DNA of 64,000 bases from Anaerobacillus alkalilacustris (GTDB taxonomy: Bacteria > Bacillota > Bacilli > Bacillales > Anaerobacillaceae): NCBI RefSeq assembly GCF_001866005.1, contig NZ_MLQR01000049.1, positions 1 to 64,000 of the forward strand, in the 5' to 3' direction. Positions 1 through 7,635 of this stretch are shown here, in pieces (the stretch's first letter is position 1; every line of letters starts with the position of its first letter). The notes beneath the pieces were generated by a model. It ran no database searches, was not told the DNA's origin, and was given only the letters and a program-made list of their open reading frames with translations. Made by a program: the position numbers and the translations under genes.

Positions 1-108
1 TTTCGTATAAAAATCTAATTTCAGTGTTTTCACCTGTTCTTCAAATAATTCAAGATTTATTGGTGAAAACCATTGTCCAAATGAAGTTTTTCGTGTAATC
101 TTGTCCAT
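1..108 (-). CDS. IS4-type transposase, N-terminal fragment cut by window edge
   Basis: Thirty-six codons are open from an ATG at 108 to the window edge. The peptide begins MDKITRKTSFGQW and continues with PINLELFEEQ, the pattern I associate with the N-terminal DUF4372-type domain of IS4-family transposases. It would catalyse cut-and-paste transposition of its own element. The coding direction points out of the window, so intactness cannot be judged. A terminal motif at 211-248, shared with another site in the window, supports an insertion sequence. Family assignment is from memory of the motif and moderately sure. Confidence 0.6.
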   Translation of the reverse strand, partial: MDKITRKTSFGQWFSPINLELFEEQVKTLKLDFYTK

Positions 109-250
109 GAGATGTGTCCTTTATTAGTGGATTTGGACGGGTTACCACCTGACTTATCCATTATAAAGGACTTTTTCTTTGCATAAAATAATTTATTGAA
201 GATTTCGAATGTTTTTAATAGTAAAACAAAATTAGTGCAACACTAGTGAC
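109..250 (-). mobile_element. Non-coding end of the IS4-like element
   Basis: This stretch lies between the transposase start and the spm operon terminator. The 38-bp segment 211-248 is closely repeated at 62829-62866, including the identical core GTGCAACACTAGTG. That pattern is expected for the terminal sequence of an insertion sequence, so the element probably ends near 248. No other gene is seen here. Confidence 0.5.
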
Positions 251-279
251 CCAAAGATAAAACTTTTATTTAACCAAAT

Positions 280-309
280 AAAAAGCCAAACAATTTGCTT
301 GGCTTTTTA
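280..309 (-). terminator. Rho-independent terminator after spmB
   Basis: AAAAAGCCAA and TTGGCTTTTT flank a short loop, immediately beyond the spmB stop. On the minus strand the hairpin is followed by a T-rich stretch. It ends the dacB-spmA-spmB transcript. Confidence 0.8.
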
Positions 310-846
310 TTACAACGTTCCAAAAACAATGGTTACAACTGTAATAGAAACGATAATTCCAACTAAATCCGCTAATAGCCCTACTTTAAGTGCGTCTCCC
401 ATTTTTTTAATTCCCACTGCACCAAAGTAAACGGTTAAAACGTAGAAAGTAGTATCCGTACTCCCTTGCATTGTCGATGCTAACCTGCCAATAAAAGAAT
501 CTGGTCCATATGTTGCTATTAAATCTGATGTCATCCCAAGTGCTCCTGTACCAGAAATGGGGCGAATTAAAGCTAAAGGAACGACTTCAGTTGGTACTCC
601 TACCGCTTGTAAAACCGGCTTCATTAACTCAATAAAAAATTCCATAGCCCCTGAAGCGCGAAACACAGAAATAGCCACTAACATTCCTACCAAGTAAGGA
701 ATGATTGATACTGCCATTCCAAAGCCTTCCTTTGCACCCTCAACAAATGTTTCATACGTTGGAATACGTTTTATCGTTCCAAAAATTAATATAAAACCTA
801 TTATCAATGGAATAAGCCAAATTGAAATTATACTAATCCATTCCAT
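310..846 (-). CDS. spmB: Spore maturation protein B
   Basis: A 178-residue integral membrane protein with four or more hydrophobic segments and the family signature SGTGALGMTSD near residue 99. SpmA and SpmB are nucleoside-recognition-domain (Gate family) membrane proteins made in the mother cell; in B. subtilis they are needed for full spore core dehydration and heat resistance, by an unknown mechanism. Its start overlaps the spmA stop by one base, and it is the last gene of dacB-spmA-spmB, followed by a terminator. Length is normal for the family. Confidence 0.93.
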   Translation of the reverse strand: MEWISIISIWLIPLIIGFILIFGTIKRIPTYETFVEGAKEGFGMAVSIIPYLVGMLVAISVFRASGAMEFFIELMKPVLQAVGVPTEVVPLALIRPISGTGALGMTSDLIATYGPDSFIGRLASTMQGSTDTTFYVLTVYFGAVGIKKMGDALKVGLLADLVGIIVSITVVTIVFGTL

Positions 847-1442
847 TACAATTCCCTACCCTTTCTTACGCGTCGATAATAGAAGAAACGATCAATCAAA
901 ATTGCAGCAATTGTTGAACATGTTGTTGCGATAAGAGTAGTACCCACAATTTCTGTTGGGTTCACTGATCCATAATTCATTCGAATTGAGATCACGGTAG
1001 TTGGAATTAATGTAATACTCGCTGTATTAATAGCAAGTAATGTGATCATTGAACGGCTTGCAGAGTCTTTATTGTCATTTAAAACTTTTAGTTGTTCCAT
1101 AGCTTTAATTCCCATCGGCGTCGCAGCGTTACCTAACCCAAATATATTTGCTGTCATGTTAGATAAGATATAACCCATAGCCGGGTGATTGCTAGGAACA
1201 TCTGGAAAAAGCTTTGTCGCTATTGGTTTCATAATCTTCGCTAAGCCTACTAAGAGTCCAGAAGCTTGGGCTATTTTCATTAACCCTAACCAAAAAACTA
1301 GAATACTTATTAAACCAATACAAATCGTTACAGCATCTTGAGCACCCTTAAAAACAGCTTCATTTACAGCATCCATATTACCATTAATCGCTGCAAATAT
1401 TATTCCGATGATTAACATTGACATCCAAATAATATTAACCAT
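846..1442 (-). CDS. spmA: Spore maturation protein A
   Basis: A 198-residue membrane protein with the SpmA signatures LGNAATPMGIKAME (about residues 103-116) and several transmembrane helices. It is the partner of SpmB and is thought to act with the DacB carboxypeptidase on cortex formation and spore core dehydration. The start lies inside the last codons of dacB (8-base overlap), which indicates translational coupling. Expression should follow the sigma-E promoter upstream of dacB. Confidence 0.93.
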   Translation of the reverse strand: MVNIIWMSMLIIGIIFAAINGNMDAVNEAVFKGAQDAVTICIGLISILVFWLGLMKIAQASGLLVGLAKIMKPIATKLFPDVPSNHPAMGYILSNMTANIFGLGNAATPMGIKAMEQLKVLNDNKDSASRSMITLLAINTASITLIPTTVISIRMNYGSVNPTEIVGTTLIATTCSTIAAILIDRFFYYRRVRKGREL

Positions 1443-2598
1443 CTTTATTCACTCCTAGTATAAAAAGAACTATATCCTTAACTTTAGACCAAAAGCTTTC
1501 ATTTTCTTCATCTAATTCACCAACGAAAGAAAGTGGCACTTCACCGATACTATTTCCGCTAAGTTCAACTGTTATTTTTCCTACAGGATTTGGAATTCCA
1601 TTTGTTAACCATTCATTTCCTTTCGGTGGATGATAGAGAGTTATCTTTTTGTTTACTAATGTTTTTTCATCCTGCGCTAATGGATATTCAAATGTATAGT
1701 TAGCTTTAACCTTATTTTTATAGAATTCATCATTTACATTATTAATAATTCCTTCCTCAACAACAGGAAGTACTTCAAACGTATCAAAACCCCAATTAAA
1801 CATATTCATATGATCTTGCCAATCACTCGGTGCATTTAAAGTGACTGCTATTAAGTTAACATCGTCCTTCATTGCTGTTGAAACAAGTGTACGTTTTGCA
1901 CGTTTCGTATAACCGGTCTTTCCCCCTGTTGAGTATTTATAAAGTTGTGTTAAGAGACGGTTTTTATTTTGCCAAATACGATCCCAATCTTCACCTTCCT
2001 GTGGAGCACGATAGCTTTTAGTTCCAGAAATCTTTCTAAATGTTTCATTATTCATTGCGTATCGAGATAATAATGCCATATCATAAGAAGTAGAGTAATG
2101 TTCCTCATGATCGTCTAAACCGTGCGGATTGTTGAAAACTGTTTTCTGCATTCCTATTTCTTTCGCTTTTTCGTTCATTAAATAAACAAATCCTTCTAAA
2201 CTACCACCTACATGTTCAGCAATCGCAACTGCAGCGTCATTACCTGACCTTAACATAAGTCCATACACTAAATCTTCAAGGGTTATCTTTTCTCCAAGCC
2301 TTAAATATAAAGATGAACCTTCTGTTCCAAAGGCATTACTACTTACCGTGACCTTTTCTTCCATCATTCCCGATTCAATTGCTATTATAGCTGTCATAAT
2401 TTTTGTAATACTTGCTATTCTTAATTGCGTGTGGGCGTCCTTTTCAAAAAGCACTCGTCCACTTTCTTGCTCCATTAAAATTGCACTCTGTGCTGAAACA
2501 GAAAATTCAGTCGCCGACACACTAGTTGTTGATATCGAAAATAGTAATATGAATACTATTAATAAAACATTTATTTTCACCAAATTTTTTTTCAGCAT
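1435..2598 (-). CDS. dacB: Sporulation D-alanyl-D-alanine carboxypeptidase (PBP5*)
   Basis: A 387-residue low-molecular-weight penicillin-binding protein. An N-terminal signal peptide (about residues 1-30) precedes the serine-peptidase domain with the catalytic triad motifs SITK (63-66), SGN (118-120) and KTG (227-229), and a C-terminal beta-rich domain. It trims D-alanine from cortex peptidoglycan stem peptides, limiting cross-linking. Position ahead of spmA-spmB identifies it as DacB rather than the vegetative DacA or the DacF encoded at 33442. A ribosome site GGGACGGGG precedes the ATG, and a sigma-E-type promoter lies at 2632-2661. Confidence 0.93.
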   Translation of the reverse strand: MLKKNLVKINVLLIVFILLFSISTTSVSATEFSVSAQSAILMEQESGRVLFEKDAHTQLRIASITKIMTAIIAIESGMMEEKVTVSSNAFGTEGSSLYLRLGEKITLEDLVYGLMLRSGNDAAVAIAEHVGGSLEGFVYLMNEKAKEIGMQKTVFNNPHGLDDHEEHYSTSYDMALLSRYAMNNETFRKISGTKSYRAPQEGEDWDRIWQNKNRLLTQLYKYSTGGKTGYTKRAKRTLVSTAMKDDVNLIAVTLNAPSDWQDHMNMFNWGFDTFEVLPVVEEGIINNVNDEFYKNKVKANYTFEYPLAQDEKTLVNKKITLYHPPKGNEWLTNGIPNPVGKITVELSGNSIGEVPLSFVGELDEENESFWSKVKDIVLFILGVNKDG

Positions 2599-2631
2599 TT
2601 TCTATACCCCGTCCCTTTTCATGTTTTGTAC

Positions 2632-2661
2632 AAGTGTATGCACACAAAAAAGGTGATATGA
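2632..2661 (-). promoter_or_regulatory. Sigma-E-type promoter of dacB-spmA-spmB
   Basis: On the minus strand TCATATC is separated by 14 bases from CATACACTT, close to the known sigma-E consensus (KMATATT, 14 bases, CATACANT). It lies 34 bases upstream of the dacB start. Mother-cell expression of dacB under sigma-E is established in B. subtilis; the site here is read from sequence only. Confidence 0.65.
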
Positions 2662-2695
2662 TTGCTATTTAGAATATTCACTATTACGATTCATC

Positions 2696-2733
2696 AAAAA
2701 AGGTTAGAGCCCTTGCCAGGTAGACTCTAACCT
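2696..2733 (-). terminator. Terminator of the accessory spoVA operon
   Basis: GGTTAGAG (2702-2709) pairs with CTCTAACC (2725-2732), and on the minus strand is followed by a T-run. It lies six bases beyond the DUF421 stop codon. Confidence 0.8.
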
Positions 2734-2738
2734 TAAAA

Positions 2739-3599
2739 CTAATGTAAATACTTTTGTATTTTTTTTAAAACTTCATCCATTTCATTTGCGCAATTTGCAA
2801 ATATATTTTTCACTTGCTCATTTTCAGTTTGTAATGCAAAAATTTCTAAATCTGCCTGAGTTTTTTTTATAGATGCTAAAAGCATAGGTTTTTGTTTAGG
2901 TTCGGGAATTTTTAACTTATCATCAAATAAATCAACTGTAAGTTCCCCATAACTATCAACTTGTCCTAAAAAAACGTTTTCTATAGCTACTCCAAGAGTA
3001 TTTAACTCTTGTTCAAGCCATTGCCTATTAAAACCGATAGTTGCTAACGCCTCATCCATTACCTTTCCATCCATCACAACAGTTTGAGGCTCTTTTTCAG
3101 GTGCAACAGGTATAAGCATATCTTTTGGAGTTAAGGGTTGATTCTCTTTTTTTAATAATACATTAATTGCTCCATTTGATTCTAAAACTGCATATTCTAC
3201 ATCAGCAACTTTAAAGACATTTTTTGTTCTTAATTGTTTTAGTAATTCATCTGTCGTGTAGCGCTGTTTTTTCATATTATCTTCTAAAACTTTTCCATCC
3301 TCAATCACCGGTATTCCTTTACCATGTAAAAAATTCCTAAATGAAACACTCTTCATCGATAGATAATTCACAATTCCAATGACAGCTAACCATGTAATGA
3401 GGGCTATAATTGAATATCCAACCGGTATACTAATGACAAACGAACCAATGGCTAATATCACCCCAATAATTAACAATAAAGTAGCTTCAAAAAATGAAAA
3501 CTGGGCAATAGATTTCATTAAAAAGAGTCTTGTAGAAATTATTAAAATTACTACAGCACCAATTGACCTTAAAATTACTTCTACCCAACCTGGTATCAT
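2739..3599 (-). CDS. DUF421 (YetF-type) membrane protein with C-terminal DUF1657-like domain
   Basis: A 286-residue protein with three N-terminal transmembrane segments (about 8-25, 34-54, 60-80), then a DUF421 cytoplasmic domain (GKGIPVIEDGKV near 93 and a second subdomain near 170). The last 45 residues (LLASIKKTQADLEIFALQTEN onward, about 240-286) resemble the DUF1657 protein encoded just upstream (SSLKSIEATLNSLAIKTEN). This DUF421 plus DUF1657 protein is the last gene of spoVA2mob-type operons known to raise spore heat resistance; its biochemical role is unknown. Ribosome site GGAGGG, good spacing. Terminator directly downstream. Confidence 0.85.
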   Translation of the reverse strand: MIPGWVEVILRSIGAVVILIISTRLFLMKSIAQFSFFEATLLLIIGVILAIGSFVISIPVGYSIIALITWLAVIGIVNYLSMKSVSFRNFLHGKGIPVIEDGKVLEDNMKKQRYTTDELLKQLRTKNVFKVADVEYAVLESNGAINVLLKKENQPLTPKDMLIPVAPEKEPQTVVMDGKVMDEALATIGFNRQWLEQELNTLGVAIENVFLGQVDSYGELTVDLFDDKLKIPEPKQKPMLLASIKKTQADLEIFALQTENEQVKNIFANCANEMDEVLKKIQKYLH

Positions 3600-3637
3600 G
3601 TCATCCCTCCTAGGCGTTGTAGCCGAAGTAATAGTAA

Positions 3638-3844
3638 CTAAAACCCTTTATATTGTGGCTCTTGAAACTCAATCTCTCCAACCCTAGTTTCGATTTGCCC
3701 TATGACTTTTCGGGTTTTTAAACACGTCTCATGAAAAGCAAGTCGCGCTTCCTCATTTTCAGTTTTTATAGCAAGGCTATTTAATGTTGCTTCGATACTC
3801 TTTAAACTAGATAAACATTGCTTTACTTGTGAACCTACTGTCAT
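3638..3844 (-). CDS. DUF1657 small protein
   Basis: A 68-residue soluble, helical protein beginning MTVGSQVKQCLSSLK, the start typical of DUF1657, and ending with an acidic EPQYKGF tail. It lies 12 bases after spoVAEb and 38 before the DUF421 gene in one operon. Function is unknown; members are strongly associated with accessory spoVA operons and may be spore-inner-membrane associated. A shortened paralogue starts the operon at 6589, and a related domain ends the DUF421 protein. Confidence 0.85.
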   Translation of the reverse strand: MTVGSQVKQCLSSLKSIEATLNSLAIKTENEEARLAFHETCLKTRKVIGQIETRVGEIEFQEPQYKGF

Positions 3845-3856
3845 ATATACTTCTCC

Positions 3857-4207
3857 TTATCCTTTTGGTTTAAAAACTAATGCCGCAATAAACCCAAATA
3901 TGATAGCAGCTGAGATACCAGCACTAGTAACCTCAAAAATTCCAGTGATAACACCGACAAGACCGTACCGTTCAGCTTCTGCCATTGCCCCATGTACAAG
4001 AGAATTCCCAAATGAAGTTATTGGAATTGTAGCACCAGCTCCCGCAAAATCTATTAATGGTTCATATAAACCAATCCCGTCTAATATTGCACCCATTACT
4101 ACTAATGTACTCATTGTATGTGCAGGGGTTAACCTCATAACATCCATCATAATTTGTCCAATTACACAAATAATCCCCCCTACGACAAAAGCCCAAAAAA
4201 AGATCAT
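3857..4207 (-). CDS. spoVAEb: Stage V sporulation protein AE, type b (accessory copy)
   Basis: A 116-residue membrane protein with the SpoVAEb pattern [13 protein letters not shown] at the N-terminus, four hydrophobic segments and the C-terminal [13 protein letters not shown]. SpoVA proteins form the inner-membrane channel that loads dipicolinic acid into the forespore and releases it in germination. The ATG overlaps the spoVAD stop (ATGA), so translation is coupled. Clearly paralogous to the copy at 28473 in the standard spoVA operon. Confidence 0.92.
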   Translation of the reverse strand: MIFFWAFVVGGIICVIGQIMMDVMRLTPAHTMSTLVVMGAILDGIGLYEPLIDFAGAGATIPITSFGNSLVHGAMAEAERYGLVGVITGIFEVTSAGISAAIIFGFIAALVFKPKG

Positions 4208-5220
4208 TGGCTCCCACCTCCAGCTTCAATAGCAACGGCATGAGCAATACAAGGAATGGTTTCTTTTTGTTGAAACGATAACGGCGATAATAACGCACCT
4301 GTTGCAACTACCAACATTCTGTTAATTTCGCCTTTTCTCATTTTGTTTAATAAATGACCATATGTAACAGCTGCAGAGCACCCACAACCACTAGCACCTG
4401 CAAAAATAGGTTGATCTTCCTTGTATATTATCAAGCCACAATCTTGAAACTTCTCCTTATTTATTGGAATATTATGTTTTTCAAATAAATCAAGTGCGAT
4501 ATCGTGCCCAATCATACCTAAATCGCCAGTATAAATATAGTCATAATAGGATGGATCGATATTAAGATCCTTCAAATGGGCACATATGGTGTCTACAGCT
4601 GCAGGAGCCATAGCTCCACCCATGTTAAACGGATCTGACAATCCCATATCAATTACCTTTCCTAGTGTAGCAGCTGTAATAACAGGGCCATTTCCATCCT
4701 TACTTACAATTGCTGCACCAGCTGCAGTTACTGTCCATTGTGCAGTAGGTGGTTTTTGTCCACCATATTCTGTTGGGTAACGAAATTGTTTTTCTGTAGC
4801 AGTGTTATGACTTGCCGTACCTGCTAATACATTATTCCCAAATCCACTATTAACAATTAATGCAGCTAAAGCCAATCCTTCCATTGAAGTAGAACAAGCT
4901 CCAAAAAGACCGATATATGGAGCACTTAATGTTCTACAAGCAAAACTTGACGGTGTCACCTGATTAATTAAATCTCCCGCTAATATGAACTCTATATCTT
5001 CTTTTTTTAATCCAGCTTTTTCAATAGCTTTCATACAAGCTTCCTCAAACATTACTTTTTGTGCTTTTTCATATGAATCTTGCCCCAACCAAAGATCACC
5101 ATGAAGTGTATCAAAATCATTCGGGATGGCTCCTTTTGCTTCATACGGTCCACCAATGGTTCCTGTTGAAATAATTTTCGGTTTGTTATTAAACATCCAA
5201 CTTCTATGACCTATTCTCAT
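4204..5220 (-). CDS. spoVAD: Stage V sporulation protein AD (accessory copy)
   Basis: A 338-residue thiolase-fold protein of the SpoVAD family, with conserved [17 protein letters not shown] and the C-terminal [15 protein letters not shown]. SpoVAD binds dipicolinic acid and is the soluble, membrane-associated part of the SpoVA channel. The start was moved to the ATG at 5220, which overlaps the spoVAC stop and follows a G-rich ribosome site, rather than a longer upstream reading. It aligns along its whole length with the protein encoded at 28879-29880. Confidence 0.92.
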   Translation of the reverse strand: MRIGHRSWMFNNKPKIISTGTIGGPYEAKGAIPNDFDTLHGDLWLGQDSYEKAQKVMFEEACMKAIEKAGLKKEDIEFILAGDLINQVTPSSFACRTLSAPYIGLFGACSTSMEGLALAALIVNSGFGNNVLAGTASHNTATEKQFRYPTEYGGQKPPTAQWTVTAAGAAIVSKDGNGPVITAATLGKVIDMGLSDPFNMGGAMAPAAVDTICAHLKDLNIDPSYYDYIYTGDLGMIGHDIALDLFEKHNIPINKEKFQDCGLIIYKEDQPIFAGASGCGCSAAVTYGHLLNKMRKGEINRMLVVATGALLSPLSFQQKETIPCIAHAVAIEAGGGSQ

Positions 5221-5699
5221 TATAATCCCCCCCATCGGATAAGGATTGTTTTGATAATGGCAATAACAAATGCTGAAAACGTCCCAAAAACGATAACTGA
5301 GCCTGCTAGTTTAAACATATTACCTCCTACTCCTAAAACATAGCCCTCAGTACGATGTTCGATTGCAGCAGAAGCAACTGAGTTAGCAAAACCTGTAACA
5401 GGTACAGCAGTTCCAGCACCAGCGAATTGAGCAATACGGTCATATACACCAAACCCAGTCAATAAAACTGCAATAAAGATCATCGTTGCTACGGTTGGAT
5501 TACCCGCTGTTCTTTCATTAAAATCAAAGAAATGCAAATAAAAGGTTTGAACAAATTGACCAATAAAACAAATAAACCCACCCATAAGAAAAGCTTTTAT
5601 ACAATTTTTAAAAACAGGCCTTTCAATTTCTCGTTTTTTGGCCAATGTTTGATATTCTTGCTGAATTGGTGTTAAATTCTTCTTTTTTTGATCCGACAT
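5220..5699 (-). CDS. spoVAC: Stage V sporulation protein AC (accessory copy)
   Basis: About 159 residues: a basic N-terminal tail, FKNCIKAFLMGGFICFIGQ, and four membrane segments ending in a GTFSAFVIAIIK helix. SpoVAC is a mechanosensitive-like membrane component of the dipicolinate channel. The ATG at 5699 sits about ten bases after GGAGGGG; a GTG nine bases upstream is too close to that site. Overlaps spoVAD by one base. Confidence 0.91.
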   Translation of the reverse strand: MSDQKKKNLTPIQQEYQTLAKKREIERPVFKNCIKAFLMGGFICFIGQFVQTFYLHFFDFNERTAGNPTVATMIFIAVLLTGFGVYDRIAQFAGAGTAVPVTGFANSVASAAIEHRTEGYVLGVGGNMFKLAGSVIVFGTFSAFVIAIIKTILIRWGGL

Positions 5700-5724
5700 T
5701 TCCGCCACCCCTCCTTTATATTAT

Positions 5725-6162
5725 TTACCCTTTCATAAATCTCTCAATCCGTTTTATTTCTTTCTCAATATCTTCTTTATTTATTGTGTTTTGATACATC
5801 TTACCTTCAAGCTTTTCTAACTCAAGAAATACTTTTTTATCTGTTGATATATGAACATTTGCATTAGGAAAACGTTTTTTAACTTTATTATGAGCATTTT
5901 TCCGTATTTGATCTAAAAAAAATCGATCAAAGTGCTTAACTTTAGTTGCAATATATATATCCTCGTCTACTCCTACTCCTTTCACCTCAATTACTTCTTC
6001 CATAGAGATAACAATTTGCTTAGCAACATCTGCTCGAGTTTGATCGATCGAATGATTTGTACCTATGTATAGTGGTTTAACTTGAACACCTTGACCGACA
6101 ATATTGCACCCAGTGATAGTAATAGTTAAGATAATTAGAATATAAATAAACTTCTTCCTCAT
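5725..6162 (-). CDS. YhcN/YlaJ-family sporulation lipoprotein
   Basis: Taking the ATG at 6162, the product is 145 residues with a hydrophobic signal ending in the lipobox ITGC (Cys near residue 19), then a domain resembling YhcN/YlaJ (QTRADVAKQIVI, DEDIYIATKV). Such lipoproteins occur in the spore inner membrane and are a fixed component of spoVA2mob operons. A TTG 51 bases upstream also keeps the frame open but would bury the signal peptide behind a lysine-rich tail, so I prefer the ATG although its ribosome site is weak. Confidence 0.8.
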   Translation of the reverse strand: MRKKFIYILIILTITITGCNIVGQGVQVKPLYIGTNHSIDQTRADVAKQIVISMEEVIEVKGVGVDEDIYIATKVKHFDRFFLDQIRKNAHNKVKKRFPNANVHISTDKKVFLELEKLEGKMYQNTINKEDIEKEIKRIERFMKG

Positions 6163-6378
6163 AAATATCAGTCCATTCTTTAATTTCAGTCTGTTTTTTT
6201 TATTTTTTTTCAAATACTTCTTTTTATGTATTATTTAAAGCGAATTATGTTTTTTAGGTTGATTTAGGGGTGAGAAAATTTTTATGTTAGTAAATTAAAT
6301 GAATTAGTAAGTGTAAAAGATTTACTCTCTTAACTGTTGCCAAAACAAACGCCAAATAGATAAAATAATAGTATTTTA

Positions 6379-6452
6379 AAGAGGTGACTCCATCGTAAGA
6401 TTTTGAAGAAGTCAATATTAAAATCAAAATTCTGAGCCATCCCCTTTTTAAA
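6379..6452 (-). other. Long imperfect hairpin between DUF1657 and the lipoprotein gene
   Basis: Outer arms AAAGAGGTGACTC (6379-6391) and GAGCCATCCCCTTT (6435-6448) pair with two G-U pairs on the minus strand; inner arms AGATTTTGA and TCAAAATTCT also pair. It lies in the 295-base gap between two same-strand genes and could be an intercistronic processing or attenuation structure, since the minus-strand 3' side is only weakly T-rich. The rest of the gap shows no gene. Confidence 0.45.
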
Positions 6453-6457
6453 ATGAG

Positions 6458-6589
6458 TTAATTTTTATATTGAGGTTCTTCTTGCTCTATTTCCTGTACT
6501 CTTGGTGCTAATGTGTCTACAATCATTTGTGTTTGTTGAGCACTCTTTAATCCAGCTAACGTTTGTTTTACTTGAGAAGCAACAGTCAT
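6458..6589 (-). CDS. Shortened DUF1657 protein
   Basis: A 43-residue reading frame beginning MTVASQVKQTLAGLKSAQQ and ending EEPQYKN, with a strong ribosome site GGAGG eight bases before the ATG. Both ends align to the 68-residue DUF1657 protein at 3638-3844, but about 24 central residues are missing without a frame change. It is in the position of the first gene of spoVA2mob-type operons. Either a genuinely short variant or an in-frame deletion; the strong ribosome site suggests it is still translated. Confidence 0.75.
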   Translation of the reverse strand: MTVASQVKQTLAGLKSAQQTQMIVDTLAPRVQEIEQEEPQYKN

Positions 6590-6617
6590 CTTAACAACCT
6601 CCAAAATATTTTATAAA

Positions 6618-6634
6618 TTGAACGTAATGTTCAA
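6618..6634. promoter_or_regulatory. Short palindrome upstream of the accessory spoVA operon
   Basis: TTGAAC and GTTCAA flank five bases, 29 bases upstream of the first DUF1657 start. It could be a weak operator or a leader hairpin. No convincing sigma-G promoter could be fixed in the surrounding AT-rich DNA. Confidence 0.25.
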
Positions 6635-6718
6635 ATATTATTTTGATTTATTTCAAAAACTATATTCTTCCAATTATTCACAATATCAGTTTCGATTTAA
6701 ATAATAGTAGTAATAATT

Positions 6719-6808
6719 GCAAGAAAAGCGCAAAGTCACGAGCGAAAGGCACTGTAAGGCCTTTGACAGAAGCCGTGGAGCTAGACAGTTTCTAAGTTAG
6801 AAATTTTA
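6719..6808 (+). repeat. Dispersed hairpin repeat, copy A (short)
   Basis: It begins AAGAAAAGCGCAAAG and ends with GGAGCTAGACAGTTTCTAAG followed by TTAGAAATTT. These head and tail blocks recur at seven other intergenic sites in the window. This copy is abbreviated in its centre. Confidence 0.75.
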
Positions 6809-6873
6809 TACTCTTACCTTTTTAAGAAAAACAGTAATAACAACTATAAATAATTTTATAGAGGGAGGTCTTC

Positions 6874-7395
6874 ATGACTATTTTTAAAGTTATTGTCATA
6901 ATAAGTTTTTTCTTACTCCTTTCTGTCTTGTTAGTACAATTTGTAATTTTAATTAAAATCAATCGAAAACTAAAAACTGTTAAAACCTTTCATGATCAAG
7001 CTCAAACTAAATTAAATGAAAAAAATCTGAGAGAGGAAATAATTACATCCAACTTATTAAAAATGTTTACGATTCGTAACGCCGTCCATAAACAAACAAA
7101 TCATGTTCATGTTAAAGCTATAGAACATGCACCTAAATCAATACAAATTGATGATAAACTTTTAGCAAATTGCTTTTCTAAAAGTAAAGTAGCCTTAATC
7201 CATTTGTACTGGGAATTATTTAATTCCTACATAAACAACTATTGGCTTAATAAAAACAATCAATTAAAAACTGTTTTTTCAGGCGATGTAGCTAAAAGAA
7301 CAGGTGATGTAGGAAAAATGATTATAGCATCGGAACAATTGGTGAAGAAGCTTGATAATATTCTTGAAGATATACTGAAAGAAGACAAAAAATAA
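6874..7395 (+). CDS. Single-pass membrane protein of unknown function
   Basis: I do not recognise this 173-residue protein. Residues 4-27 form one strong transmembrane helix, with a basic stretch (KINRKLK) after it. The remainder is lysine-rich, helical and probably cytoplasmic, with an aromatic patch LIHLYWELFNSYINNYW near residues 109-125. Ribosome site GAGGGAGG precedes the ATG. It stands alone, divergent from the accessory spoVA operon and immediately left of the recombinase element, with its own hairpin terminator. It may have arrived with the spoVA cluster; that is inference. Confidence 0.6.
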   Translation: MTIFKVIVIISFFLLLSVLLVQFVILIKINRKLKTVKTFHDQAQTKLNEKNLREEIITSNLLKMFTIRNAVHKQTNHVHVKAIEHAPKSIQIDDKLLANCFSKSKVALIHLYWELFNSYINNYWLNKNNQLKTVFSGDVAKRTGDVGKMIIASEQLVKKLDNILEDILKEDKK

Positions 7396-7409
7396 CAGAA
7401 AAATAGAGT

Positions 7410-7435
7410 AGGCGCATGAATAATTTCATGCGCCT
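7410..7435 (+). terminator. Hairpin after the orphan membrane gene, T-tail missing
   Basis: AGGCGCATGAA and TTCATGCGCCT form a perfect 11-bp stem with a 4-base loop. The expected T-run is absent: the sequence changes after CTCG into the end of the recombinase element at about 7440. The element probably inserted just behind the stem. Confidence 0.6.
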
Positions 7436-7635
7436 CTCGCAGATCTTATCCCGACTTCTAGATTATTCCGACCTTTTAACTGTTTAAATTAAAATACTTC
7501 GAGATAACAATTTCTTTTCTCTAAAGAGATGGAAAAAGTCGGAATAATAAATTAGCAGTTGTATTTTTTTCATATAAGCCAACCGATAATAGATTTGGTT
7601 ATCAACCAAATCTATTATTAATGGAGGCAATATGT

